Program-made: the position numbers and the translations under genes | Shown here: positions 1 through 7,686 of the stretch, in pieces | Numbering within the stretch: position 1 is the first letter of the stretch | Layout of the letters: every line of letters starts with the position of its first letter | Source of the DNA: Massilia sp. UMI-21 | GTDB lineage: Bacteria > Pseudomonadota > Gammaproteobacteria > Burkholderiales > Burkholderiaceae_D | NCBI GenBank assembly: GCA_015277795.1 | Contig: CP063848.1 | Coordinates: 4,650,001-4,714,000, forward strand | Direction: 5' to 3' | Length of the DNA: 64,000 nt | The notes under the pieces: generated by a model | The model's database searches: none | Told to the model about the DNA's origin: nothing | What the model saw: only the letters and a program-made list of their open reading frames with translations

Positions 1-896
1 AGATGGGTCGACAGGCGCGAGGCGCCGATCTTGGTGTTCGAGAACACGATCACCTGCTTCAGCTGGCGCTCGCGGATGATGTGCTCGACCACGTCGCGCT
101 TGAGCTCCTCGTCGACCTTGTAGACGATCTGGGTGACCCGCTCGGCCGTGGCATTGCTGCGCGCGACTTCGATCAGCACCGGCTTGTCGAGGAAGCTGTT
201 CGCCAGCTTCTTGATCTCCGGCGAGAAGGTGGCCGAGAACATCAGGTTCTGGCGCTTCTTGGGAAGCAGGTTGATGATGCGCTGCAGGTCGGGCAGGAAG
301 CCCATGTCGAGCATGCGGTCGGCCTCGTCCATGACCAGCATCTGCACCTGCGACAGGCTGATGTTCTTCTGCTCGACGTGGTCGAGCAGGCGGCCCGGAG
401 TGGCGATGACGATCTCGACGCCGCCCTTCAGGATGGTGGTCTGGCCCTTCATGTCCATGCCGCCGAACACGACGGTGGAGCGCAGCGGCGTGTGCTTGGC
501 GTAGGCCTTGACGTTGTCGGCCACCTGCACCGCCAGTTCGCGGGTCGGGGTCAGCACCAGGGCGCGTACCGGGTGGCGCGCCGGCGACATGCTGCTGCTG
601 GCATGCGCCATCAGGAGCTGGATGATCGGCAGCGAGAAACCGGCGGTCTTGCCGGTACCGGTCTGGGCGGCGCCCATGACGTCGCGCCCCTGCAGCACGA
701 GCGGGATCGCCTTGGCCTGGATCGGGGTCGGGTGCTCGTAGCCCTGGTCGTTCAGCGCGCGCAGGATTTCCGGCGCCAGGCCGAGGTCGGTGAAGCGCAC
801 GGTCGGCGCTTCGTCCGCCTTGACCTGCTCGACCGGTGCGGCCAGGGTGATGTCGTCGGAATCGGCGCTCACGGGAGTATTCTGGATATCAGACAT
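1..896 (-). CDS. DEAD-box ATP-dependent RNA helicase, RhlE-like (5' part only)
   Basis: ATP-dependent RNA helicase of superfamily 2, expected to remodel RNA in ribosome assembly or mRNA decay. The gene reads leftward off the window edge, so only the first 298 codons are visible. The ATG at 896 encodes MSDIQNTPVS. A variable N-terminal tail of about 33 residues is followed by the Q motif (GYEHPTPIQ, near 52-60), Walker A AQTGTGKT (77-84), PTREL (117-121), TPGR (166-169), DEAD (190-193) and SAT (221-223). The RecA2 domain begins near the edge and the C-terminal tail that would separate RhlE from other DEAD proteins is missing. The family is certain; the RhlE assignment is inferred from the N-terminal core. 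Confidence 0.93.
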   Translation of the reverse strand, partial: MSDIQNTPVSADSDDITLAAPVEQVKADEAPTVRFTDLGLAPEILRALNDQGYEHPTPIQAKAIPLVLQGRDVMGAAQTGTGKTAGFSLPIIQLLMAHASSSMSPARHPVRALVLTPTRELAVQVADNVKAYAKHTPLRSTVVFGGMDMKGQTTILKGGVEIVIATPGRLLDHVEQKNISLSQVQMLVMDEADRMLDMGFLPDLQRIINLLPKKRQNLMFSATFSPEIKKLANSFLDKPVLIEVARSNATAERVTQIVYKVDEELKRDVVEHIIRERQLKQVIVFSNTKIGASRLSTH

Positions 897-1244
897 ATTC
901 TTGTTGGACAGTATTTCGTTAGCTCTACGGCTGCGCCTGCGGGCATGACTCGGCCTGCGCGGGTAGCTTCCAGATGGGACGGCGGGCCGGAGACCGGACC
1001 GCGTGGTCGCGAAGTCGTCGCACCAAAAAGGGGCGCGACGGGGCGGACGTAGAGGCACTTTAGCGGGCTACACGATACCTCAAATCCACCCCCCTGTATA
1101 TAAGGTCTTGTTTTTGTAGGGTGGTCGGCTTCGCCGACCGCGCGTTCAACGGACATGGGCAAACCACGACGCGTCCACGCAAACGTGACCTGAACGCGCG
1201 GTTGGGCAAGCCGACCACCCTACGTGTAAGCAGGCAACGGGTGT
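897..1244. other. Intergenic region, helicase promoter side, with one palindromic repeat
   Basis: This gap of about 350 bp separates the start of the helicase gene from the stop of the anti-sigma-like gene, both on the minus strand. It holds the helicase upstream region (897 to about 1110) and one copy of the palindromic repeat family (1116-1224). I see no convincing gene: short reading frames here are low-complexity antisense frames. Confidence 0.6.
1116..1224. repeat. Palindromic intergenic repeat, copy 1
   Basis: The left half starts gTAGGGTGGTCGGCTTCGCC followed by GACCGCGCGTTCA. The right half is its near inverted complement, TGAACGCGCGGT...GCCGACCACCCTACG. The unit is about 109 bp with a less conserved centre. 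Similar units occur at 39315-39420, 59342-59463 and 62400-62514. The structure resembles REP/REPIN palindromes mobilised in trans by RAYT proteins, but no such transposase gene is in the window, so that link is an inference. Confidence 0.85.
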
Positions 1245-2015
1245 TCACGGCGTCCAGCCGCGCTGCTGGGCCGCGCGTTCGGCCGCCGGATCGAGGGCGG
1301 TGCCGACCATGCGGGCGTCGATGGCGGCCTGCACCGCCGGCGGCAGGGTCGTGCCGTCGACCCAGGCAATGCCCGCCGGCGGCTGGGCCAGCACCGGAAC
1401 GGTCCAGCGTCCGCCGCCGCGGCAGGCCAGGCCGGCCGTGGTGTCGACCACGAAGCTGCGGCAATAGCTGCCGTCCTTCGAGACGAAGGTGACGCCGATG
1501 CGCACCCCGGTCTCGGAGGGGCCGGGGCTGGCCAGCTGGCCGCCCAGGGCCTCGACCAGGCGCCCGCGCGCCACCAGGGCGCCGTCGCTGGCTTCGAGCA
1601 TCACCAGGCCCTGCTCGGGCCGCAACTGCTGCCAGCCGAGCACGCCGGCGGCGGCCCCCACCACCAGCGCGGCGGCGAGCGCCAGCCAGTGGCGCGGCGT
1701 CCATGCGACACCGGCCGGCCGGGGCGGCGGCGTCAAGGGAGCGCCGCGGCCCGGGCGGACGGCGTCGAGGTGGACGATCTTGGCGCCGCCCGACGGCACC
1801 GAACGTTGCTGGTGACCGCCATCATGGCCATTGGACACGCTGAAGATGTGCGAGCGGCCGGCGCCGCGGCCGAAGCCGCTGCTCTCGCGACGATGCTGGG
1901 CGATGCGCGCGGCCAGCACCGGGTCGGCCTGCATGGCGCGCTCGACCGCCGCGCGCGCCGGCTCGGCCAGCTCACCTTTGATGTACGCGATCAGGAGGTC
2001 GTCCGAGAATGTCAT
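1245..2015 (-). CDS. Anti-sigma-factor-like single-pass membrane protein
   Basis: A 256-residue protein. The short N-terminal segment (MTFSDDLLIAYIKGEL, then ARIAQHR) resembles the cytoplasmic sigma-binding domain of zinc-less anti-sigma factors. A Pro/Arg-rich linker follows, then one membrane helix near 120-140 (WLALAAALVVGAAAGVLGW). The C-terminal periplasmic region carries SYCRSF and GLACRGGG, resembling the paired-cysteine tail seen in many proteins annotated as anti-sigma factors. No sigma-factor gene lies beside it, which is unusual because such pairs are normally adjacent. The ATG at 2015 was chosen because the sigma-binding-like segment begins there. Function is inferred from family appearance. 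Confidence 0.65.
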   Translation of the reverse strand: MTFSDDLLIAYIKGELAEPARAAVERAMQADPVLAARIAQHRRESSGFGRGAGRSHIFSVSNGHDGGHQQRSVPSGGAKIVHLDAVRPGRGAPLTPPPRPAGVAWTPRHWLALAAALVVGAAAGVLGWQQLRPEQGLVMLEASDGALVARGRLVEALGGQLASPGPSETGVRIGVTFVSKDGSYCRSFVVDTTAGLACRGGGRWTVPVLAQPPAGIAWVDGTTLPPAVQAAIDARMVGTALDPAAERAAQQRGWTP

Positions 2016-2033
2016 GCCAGCACGCCTGTGGGA

Positions 2034-2654
2034 CTAGGAAGTGATCAAGCCGTGTTCGTCCAGGACGTCGTGCAGCAGTTCGAGCCGGATCACGGGATTG
2101 TCGAGCATGAGCATGTGGTGCTTCTGCTGGTTGGGCAGCGGCAGCAGTTCGCACCACCGGTTCGCCACCCAGCCGCAGTCGTCGAGGCGGAACGGCGGCT
2201 GCACCGGCCAGCGGTGGCGCGGCACGTCGTGCAGCGAGGACAGCACGCGGTCGAGCGCATCGGAAGCGCCCTGCAGTTCGGACGGCACGCGCACGTCGTG
2301 GTCGTCCTCGACCAGTTCGGCCTCGGCCATCCACAGCCCGTTCAGGCGCTGCTCGGCGGTGAGCACCGTGAAGCGCGAACCGCCGCGGCACAGCACCTGC
2401 AGCACGCCGGGCGAGGTGGTGGTGAGTTCGGTTACGGAGGCGACGGTGCCGGCGGCGGCGAAGCGCTCCGGTTCGGCGTCATCCTGCCGGACTTCGTGCC
2501 CCTGCGTCAGCAGCACCACCCCGAACGGCGCGTCGTCCGTGAGGCAGCGGCTGACCATGTCGAGGTAGCGGGCCTCGAACACCTGCAGCGGCAGCACTCC
2601 GTCCGGGAACAGCACCGTACTGAGCGGGAACAAGGGCATCGAAATCGTGGACAT
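2034..2654 (-). CDS. Lon N-terminal (substrate-binding) domain protein
   Basis: A 206-residue stand-alone protein resembling the N-terminal substrate-recognition domain of Lon protease (PUA-like fold), without ATPase or protease domains. Recognisable features are MPLFPLSTVLFPDG at the start, then LQVFEARYLDMV and FGVVLL, the usual signature of this family. The open frame extends further upstream, but the ATG at 2654 coincides with the start of the conserved domain and the upstream part has no domain character. It lies 18 bp upstream of the anti-sigma-like gene on the same strand, so the two may be co-transcribed. Stand-alone copies are widespread in Proteobacteria; their substrate is unknown. 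Confidence 0.85.
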   Translation of the reverse strand: MSTISMPLFPLSTVLFPDGVLPLQVFEARYLDMVSRCLTDDAPFGVVLLTQGHEVRQDDAEPERFAAAGTVASVTELTTTSPGVLQVLCRGGSRFTVLTAEQRLNGLWMAEAELVEDDHDVRVPSELQGASDALDRVLSSLHDVPRHRWPVQPPFRLDDCGWVANRWCELLPLPNQQKHHMLMLDNPVIRLELLHDVLDEHGLITS

Positions 2655-2751
2655 GATCCCATCATGACAGAATCGCCGCCGAAACGGGAGCACGATTGGG
2701 AGACCGGCCGGCGCCATTCGCGGGGTGGCCGGCACGGCCCCCCGGACCATC

Positions 2752-3186
2752 CTACGGGCCCTGCAGCGGCATGGTGCGCAGCGCATGCCCGACGTTGGCC
2801 AGGCGCCAGCGCAGCCGCTCGATGCCCGGGTCGGGCATCGGCACCACCCGCACCCGCAGCACCCCGCCGGGCAGCGCCGGACACGGGATCTCGCGCTCGC
2901 CCGCCACTTCCACCGGCAGCCGGAATTCGCCGCCCGGCGCCAGTTGCACCGGGCCGAAGACCAGCGGCTTGCCGCCGGCATTGCGCAGCAGCAGCACGTC
3001 CTGCACACCCAGGGTCAGGCGCACCGCCGCGGGCGATTGCGGGCCGCCCACTTCCAGCAAGCGTTCGTGGCTGGCGCCACGCAGCGGCGCCAGCATGCCC
3101 CACAGCAGGGCGAGCAGCAGCGCGCCCGCCAGGACCGCCAGCGGCCAGTGCACCCGCAGCAGCTGCGGCAAGTGTGGCGGCTTCAT
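2752..3186 (-). CDS. Hypothetical single-pass membrane protein
   Basis: A protein of 144 residues starting MKPPHLPQLL at the ATG at 3186, followed by one hydrophobic helix (WPLAVLAGALLLALLWGM, about 15-33). The rest is an exported beta-rich domain with an alternating hydrophobic pattern. An upstream in-frame ATG at 3249 would add 21 poorly conserved-looking residues, so the start immediately before the membrane helix is preferred. I do not recognise the family. It sits between the Lon-N-like gene (same strand) and a divergent sensor kinase. Codon use resembles its neighbours, so it is probably a real resident gene. Confidence 0.6.
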   Translation of the reverse strand: MKPPHLPQLLRVHWPLAVLAGALLLALLWGMLAPLRGASHERLLEVGGPQSPAAVRLTLGVQDVLLLRNAGGKPLVFGPVQLAPGGEFRLPVEVAGEREIPCPALPGGVLRVRVVPMPDPGIERLRWRLANVGHALRTMPLQGP

Positions 3187-3396
3187 GCGGGACAGGGCGC
3201 GCCAGGGCGATGCGGGAAGGATGAAGTCGGGCCGAAAAGAAGGATACAATGTTGCATTGAGTTAATTTTAAGCGATAATGCTGTTGCCGCACGCGCATGG
3301 TGGCGTGCGCCCCAGCACAGCAAGGATGCGTATCCTACCGTCTTCCGCGCGTTTTCGATCAACCTGCCCCACGGCGCCCTCCGCGCGTACGACACC

Positions 3397-5676
3397 ATGC
3401 CGCAGTCCCAAGCACCCGCCCCGTCCAGCCGCATCCCCCTGCCCGGTTCCGGACAGATGCCGCTTCTGTTGGCGATGCTGGTGTTCCTGGTGACCTCGCT
3501 GGTCACCTTCAGTGCCTGGAGCAGCGCCAAGCGCAGCGCCGAGACCCAGTTGCTCGAGACCTTCGACTACCGCACCCGCGACATGGTCTACGGCATCAGC
3601 CGCCGCATGGCGGTGTACGAACAGGTGCTGCGCGGCGCACGCGGCTACCTGCGCGGTTCGGTCGAGCTCAGCCGGAACGACTGGAAGGAGTATTACCACC
3701 TGCTGCGCCTGGACCAGGCATTCCCGGGCATGCAGGCCCTCGGCATCGCCACCATCGTCACGCCCGCGCGCCTCGCCGGGCACGAAGCCGCCATGCGGCG
3801 CCAGGGGCATCCCGACTACCGGATCCACCCGGCGGGACCGCGCGAACTCCATACCTCGATCACCCACATCGAACCCTTCGGCGGGCGCAACCTGCGCGCC
3901 GTCGGCTACGACATGTTCAGCGAACCGGTGCGCCGCGCCGCGATGGAGCGCGCACGCGACAGCGGCCTGGCGGCCCTGAGCGGCAAGGTGGTGCTGGTGC
4001 AGGAAGGCACGGCGCACGAGGGCCCGACCAGCCAGCAGGCCGGCGTCCTGATGTACCTGCCGGTCTACCGCGACGGCCAGCTGACCGGCACCGTCGAACA
4101 GCGCCGCCAGGCCATCGTCGGCTGGGTGTACGCGCCCTTCCGCATGAACGACCTGATGCAGGGCCTGGGCGGCGCCCACTCGACCGACCTCGACATCGAG
4201 ATCCACGATGGCGACCCGGCCGGCGAAGCCAGCCTGCTGTACCGCTCGCGAAACACCGCCAATTCCACGCCGCGGCTGCGCGCCAGCGCCCAGATCGTTC
4301 CCGGCGGGCGCACCTGGACCATCATCATGCGCTCCAGCGACGCCCTCGAACGCAGCCTGGACGCCACGCGCCCGCGCCTGGTGGCGATCACCGGCATCGG
4401 CCTGAGCTTCCTGATCAGCCTGGTGGTGTGGCTGCTGGCCAGCGAACGGCGCCGCGCGCTCCAGCTGGCGCATGGGATGACGCTGGAACTGCGCCAGTCG
4501 CACGACCAGGTCGCCAGCGAGCAAAAGCGCATCCAGGTCATCCTCGAGAATGCCCCCGACGCCTTCGTCGCGGTCGATGCCGAGGGCCGCATCACCGACT
4601 GGAATGCCCAGGCCTGCCGGCTGTTCGGCTGGAGCACCGCCCAGGCCATCGGCCGCGACGTGCGCGAGCTGCTGCCCGAAGACCGGCGCGCCGCCTTCGG
4701 CGCCGGTTTCGGCGCATTCGCCCACGGCGGCAACTGCCCGATGCTGGGCGCGCCGACCGAACTGACGGTGCTCGACCACCACGGACGCCGCATCCCGGCC
4801 GAGGTGACGGTGGCGCCGCTGAGCATCGGCGAAGGCTTCGGCGCCACGGCATTCGTGCGCGACATCTCGCAGCGCAAGGAAACCGAAGCGCGCGAGCAGC
4901 AGCGCCAGCAGGGCCTGGACCAGGCGCGCGAGGCGCTGGCGCGGGCCCAGAAACTGGAGGCGGTGGGCAAGCTCACCGGCGGCGTGGCGCACGACTTCAA
5001 CAACATCCTGCACATCATCAGCGCCAACGTGCAGCTGATGCTGCGCGCCGACGCCGGCCAACGCAAGCGCCTGCTCAGCATCCTCGACGCGGTCGATCGC
5101 GGGGCCAAGCTGGCCGGCCAGCTGCTGGCCTTCGCGCGGCGCCAGCCCCTGCACCCGCTCGAGGTCCGCGTCGACCAGTTGCTCGAGCGCATGGACAGCC
5201 TGGTGCTGCGCGCCGCCGGCGACGGAATGACGCTGGACAAGCGCATACCGCCCGACCTGTGGCCCACGCTGGCAGACCCGAACCAGCTCGAAAACGTGCT
5301 GCTCAACCTGGTGATCAACGCGCGCGACGCGATGGACGGCAACGGCCGCATCGTGCTGGCCCTCGACAACGTCCATGTTGGCGAGGATGCGGTGCTGGCG
5401 CCGGGCGACTATGTCACGGTGGCGGTGACCGACACCGGCCACGGCATGCCGCCGGACGTGATGGAGCGTGCCTTCGAGCCCTTCTTCACCACCAAGCCCG
5501 AGGGCAAGGGCACCGGCCTGGGCCTGTCGATGGCGCACGGCTTCGCGCGCCAGAGCGGCGGCGACATCCGCCTGGCGAGCGAACCCGGCAAGGGGACCAC
5601 GGTGACGATCTATTTGCCGCGGCACATGGCAACGGCGCAGCTGGCCAGCATCAACGGGGCGATCACGCCACAGTAG
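3397..5676 (+). CDS. CHASE-PAS hybrid-less sensor histidine kinase
   Basis: Membrane sensor kinase of 759 residues. Order: cytoplasmic tail, TM1 (about 20-42), extracellular CHASE domain (about 60-290; RGYLRGSVELSRNDWKEY and YDMFSEP are typical), TM2 (about 328-350), PAS domain (about 370-490, ILENAPDAFVAVD), HisKA with phosphoacceptor His532 in GGVAHDFNN, and an ATPase domain with N box NLVINARDAM, DTGHGM, EPFFTTKPEGKGTGLGL. There is no receiver domain. The His-box form HDFNN places it in the kinase class common in beta-proteobacteria. The start at 3397 (ATG before MPQSQAPAPSS) fits the first membrane helix; the frame is open much further upstream but is antisense to other genes there. A P450 gene starts 71 bp downstream, so co-expression is possible. 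CHASE ligands are usually small molecules; this one is unknown. Confidence 0.92.
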   Translation: MPQSQAPAPSSRIPLPGSGQMPLLLAMLVFLVTSLVTFSAWSSAKRSAETQLLETFDYRTRDMVYGISRRMAVYEQVLRGARGYLRGSVELSRNDWKEYYHLLRLDQAFPGMQALGIATIVTPARLAGHEAAMRRQGHPDYRIHPAGPRELHTSITHIEPFGGRNLRAVGYDMFSEPVRRAAMERARDSGLAALSGKVVLVQEGTAHEGPTSQQAGVLMYLPVYRDGQLTGTVEQRRQAIVGWVYAPFRMNDLMQGLGGAHSTDLDIEIHDGDPAGEASLLYRSRNTANSTPRLRASAQIVPGGRTWTIIMRSSDALERSLDATRPRLVAITGIGLSFLISLVVWLLASERRRALQLAHGMTLELRQSHDQVASEQKRIQVILENAPDAFVAVDAEGRITDWNAQACRLFGWSTAQAIGRDVRELLPEDRRAAFGAGFGAFAHGGNCPMLGAPTELTVLDHHGRRIPAEVTVAPLSIGEGFGATAFVRDISQRKETEAREQQRQQGLDQAREALARAQKLEAVGKLTGGVAHDFNNILHIISANVQLMLRADAGQRKRLLSILDAVDRGAKLAGQLLAFARRQPLHPLEVRVDQLLERMDSLVLRAAGDGMTLDKRIPPDLWPTLADPNQLENVLLNLVINARDAMDGNGRIVLALDNVHVGEDAVLAPGDYVTVAVTDTGHGMPPDVMERAFEPFFTTKPEGKGTGLGLSMAHGFARQSGGDIRLASEPGKGTTVTIYLPRHMATAQLASINGAITPQ

Positions 5677-5747
5677 CGGGGGCCGTACATCGTGCGCTGC
5701 GATCTGCATGCTACATTGGGCTGCCTGAACCTCTCCAGGAGCCCCGA

Positions 5748-7037
5748 GTGTCTGTTTCCCATCACCAGTCCCTCCGCGTTCCCGTCGACCAGGGCGTGCC
5801 GCGTACCCAGGCCCTCGACAGCACGCTGGCCTTCCTGCGCGAAGGCTATCCCTTCATCCAGCGCCGCTGCGCCGAACTGAACACCGACATCTTCGCCACC
5901 CGCCTGATGGGGCGGCGCGCGGTATGCGTGAGCGGCCCCGAGGCCGCGCGCATGTTCTGGCAGCCGGGCCGCTTCACGCGCCGCGGCGCCATCCCGCCGA
6001 CCACCCTGATGCTGCTGCAGGACTTCGGCAGCGCCCGGACGCTGGACGGCGAAGACCACCGCCAGCGCAAGGCCATGATGATGTCGCTGCAGACACCGGA
6101 CGACCGCGCCAGCATGGTGGCGATCGCGGCCGAGGAATGGCGCGCCCGCTTCGCGCGCTGGCCCGGGCAGCGGCAGGTGCGCCTGTTCGATGAAGCGGAA
6201 AGCGTGCTGTGCGCGGCGGCCTGCCGCTGGGCCGGAATCCCGCTCGAGCGCGTCGACGTCCCGCGCCTGACCGCCGAGTTCTCCGCCATGATCGACGGCG
6301 CCGGCACCGTGTTCCGGCGCACCCTGCAAGGCCTGCTGCTGCGCCGCCGCACCGAACGCTGGGCCAGGGAACTGGTCGAGGCGGTGCGCGCCGGCCGGCT
6401 GGCGCCGGCGCCGGGCAGCGCGCTGGCCGTGATCGCGCGCCACCGCGACCGGGACGAGCGGCCGCTGCCCGTCGACGTCGCCGCCAACGAATTGATCAAC
6501 GTGCTGCGCCCGGTGGTGGCGGTGGCGCGCTTCATCGTGTTCGGCGCCCAGGCGATGCACGAGTTTCCCGAATGGCGCCCGCGCCTGGCCACCGGCGACG
6601 ATGCGGCCTTGAACTGCTTCACGCAAGAGGTGCGGCGTTTCTATCCCTTCTTTCCCTCGGTGGGCGGGCGCGTGCTGGCCGCCTTCGACTGGCGCGGCCT
6701 GCAGTTCGACGAAGGCACCTGGGTGCTGTTCGACATGCACGGCACCAACCACGACGCGCGCATCTGGCCGGAACCGCAGCGCTTCCGTCCCGAGCGCTTC
6801 ACCGGATGGCAGAGCGACGGCTTCGACCTGGTGGCGCAAGGAGCCGGCGACTACCTCACGGGGCATCGCTGCCCCGGCGAGGCGGTGACGGTGGACCTGG
6901 TGAAGTCGGCGCTGCACCTGCTCGCCTCGGAAGTCGTGTACGCGGTGCCGCGCCAGGACCTGGCCGTCAGCCTGTCGCGCATGCCGGCCATGCCGGCCAG
7001 CGGCTTCCAGATCGAAGTGGCGGCGCCGGTGCGCTGA
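5748..7037 (+). CDS. Cytochrome P450, CYP152-type fatty-acid peroxygenase
   Basis: A 429-residue P450 of the H2O2-dependent CYP152 group, which hydroxylates (or in some members decarboxylates) fatty acids using peroxide without a reductase partner. The heme loop reads GHRCPGEAVTV with Cys375 as thiolate ligand. The I helix carries Arg254-Pro255 in VLRPVVAVARF, the pair that replaces the usual acid-alcohol pair and binds the fatty-acid carboxylate in P450 BS-beta and SP-alpha. Both positions are offset by 12 from my recollection of BS-beta (Arg242, Cys363), supporting the assignment. The C-terminus (SLSRMPAMPASGF) also matches the family. GTG at 5748 is preceded by CCAGGAG at good spacing. No ferredoxin or reductase gene is adjacent, as expected for this group. 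Confidence 0.92.
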   Translation: MSVSHHQSLRVPVDQGVPRTQALDSTLAFLREGYPFIQRRCAELNTDIFATRLMGRRAVCVSGPEAARMFWQPGRFTRRGAIPPTTLMLLQDFGSARTLDGEDHRQRKAMMMSLQTPDDRASMVAIAAEEWRARFARWPGQRQVRLFDEAESVLCAAACRWAGIPLERVDVPRLTAEFSAMIDGAGTVFRRTLQGLLLRRRTERWARELVEAVRAGRLAPAPGSALAVIARHRDRDERPLPVDVAANELINVLRPVVAVARFIVFGAQAMHEFPEWRPRLATGDDAALNCFTQEVRRFYPFFPSVGGRVLAAFDWRGLQFDEGTWVLFDMHGTNHDARIWPEPQRFRPERFTGWQSDGFDLVAQGAGDYLTGHRCPGEAVTVDLVKSALHLLASEVVYAVPRQDLAVSLSRMPAMPASGFQIEVAAPVR

Positions 7038-7064
7038 GCGTACGGCGGCCGCGATGGCCGCGCG

Positions 7065-7553
7065 CTAGCTGCCGATGGTCGAGAGGGGCTCCTTGCGCAG
7101 GCCTGGTCGCACCGAACGTTCCAGCGTCTGGTGTGGCGGCAGGCGCAGCAGACGCTCCTTGCCGTCCACACTGGGTTCCAGCTTCCAGTCGCACATGCTG
7201 CGCGCAAGGCAGGCCATGAGCATCGCGTCGTTGATTTCCTTGCTTGCCAATACCGACACCTGGGTCACCTTGCCTGCAGGAGAAACCCGCGCGCCAAACT
7301 GGATGCTGGCGGGACGCGGCAGCCCGCCCTCCCGTTCGACGAATTTCTTGAAACACTTGCCGTTTGCGCGATTGTCCCTGTTCAGCAGGCGTACCACTTG
7401 CGCAGCTGTGCCGGGCTCGGCATCGAATGCCTGCACTTTACCCGGCACGAAATCCCCGGTCGGATCCTTCTGCACATAGCAGGCCGCGGCTTCATCGGCA
7501 AAGGCGTTACCGGCGCACAGGGCGGCAGCGGCAAGGGCAAGGGCGTAGCGCAT
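7065..7553 (-). CDS. Secreted protein with TonB-C-like domain
   Basis: A 162-residue exported protein. The N-terminus (MRYALALAAAALCAGNAFA) is a clear Sec signal peptide with cleavage after AFA. The mature part has four cysteines (ACYVQ, KCFKK, ACLAR, MCDWK) and a segment ASIQFGARVSPAGKVTQVSV...WKLEP, which resembles the TonB C-terminal/AgmX-type fold found in many small periplasmic proteins. The ATG at 7553 starts the signal peptide; the longer open frame upstream is not needed. It is convergent with the P450 gene, 27 bp from its stop. Function unknown. Confidence 0.72.
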   Translation of the reverse strand: MRYALALAAAALCAGNAFADEAAACYVQKDPTGDFVPGKVQAFDAEPGTAAQVVRLLNRDNRANGKCFKKFVEREGGLPRPASIQFGARVSPAGKVTQVSVLASKEINDAMLMACLARSMCDWKLEPSVDGKERLLRLPPHQTLERSVRPGLRKEPLSTIGS

Positions 7554-7686
7554 GGGATGTCGTCCGCAAGAATGGTGGGAATACCATCCTAGCAGCCTTG
7601 GTTTCGATATGGAACGTTGTGGACACCGATCATGCACGCAGCATGCATCCGGCCCGGCGCCGGGCCGGGCCGAGGGCGGGGCGCTC

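Noticed and set aside
3297..5747. Extension of the P450 frame upstream through the sensor kinase
   Set aside because: Overlaps the kinase in another frame and lacks any P450 character before the GTG at 5748.
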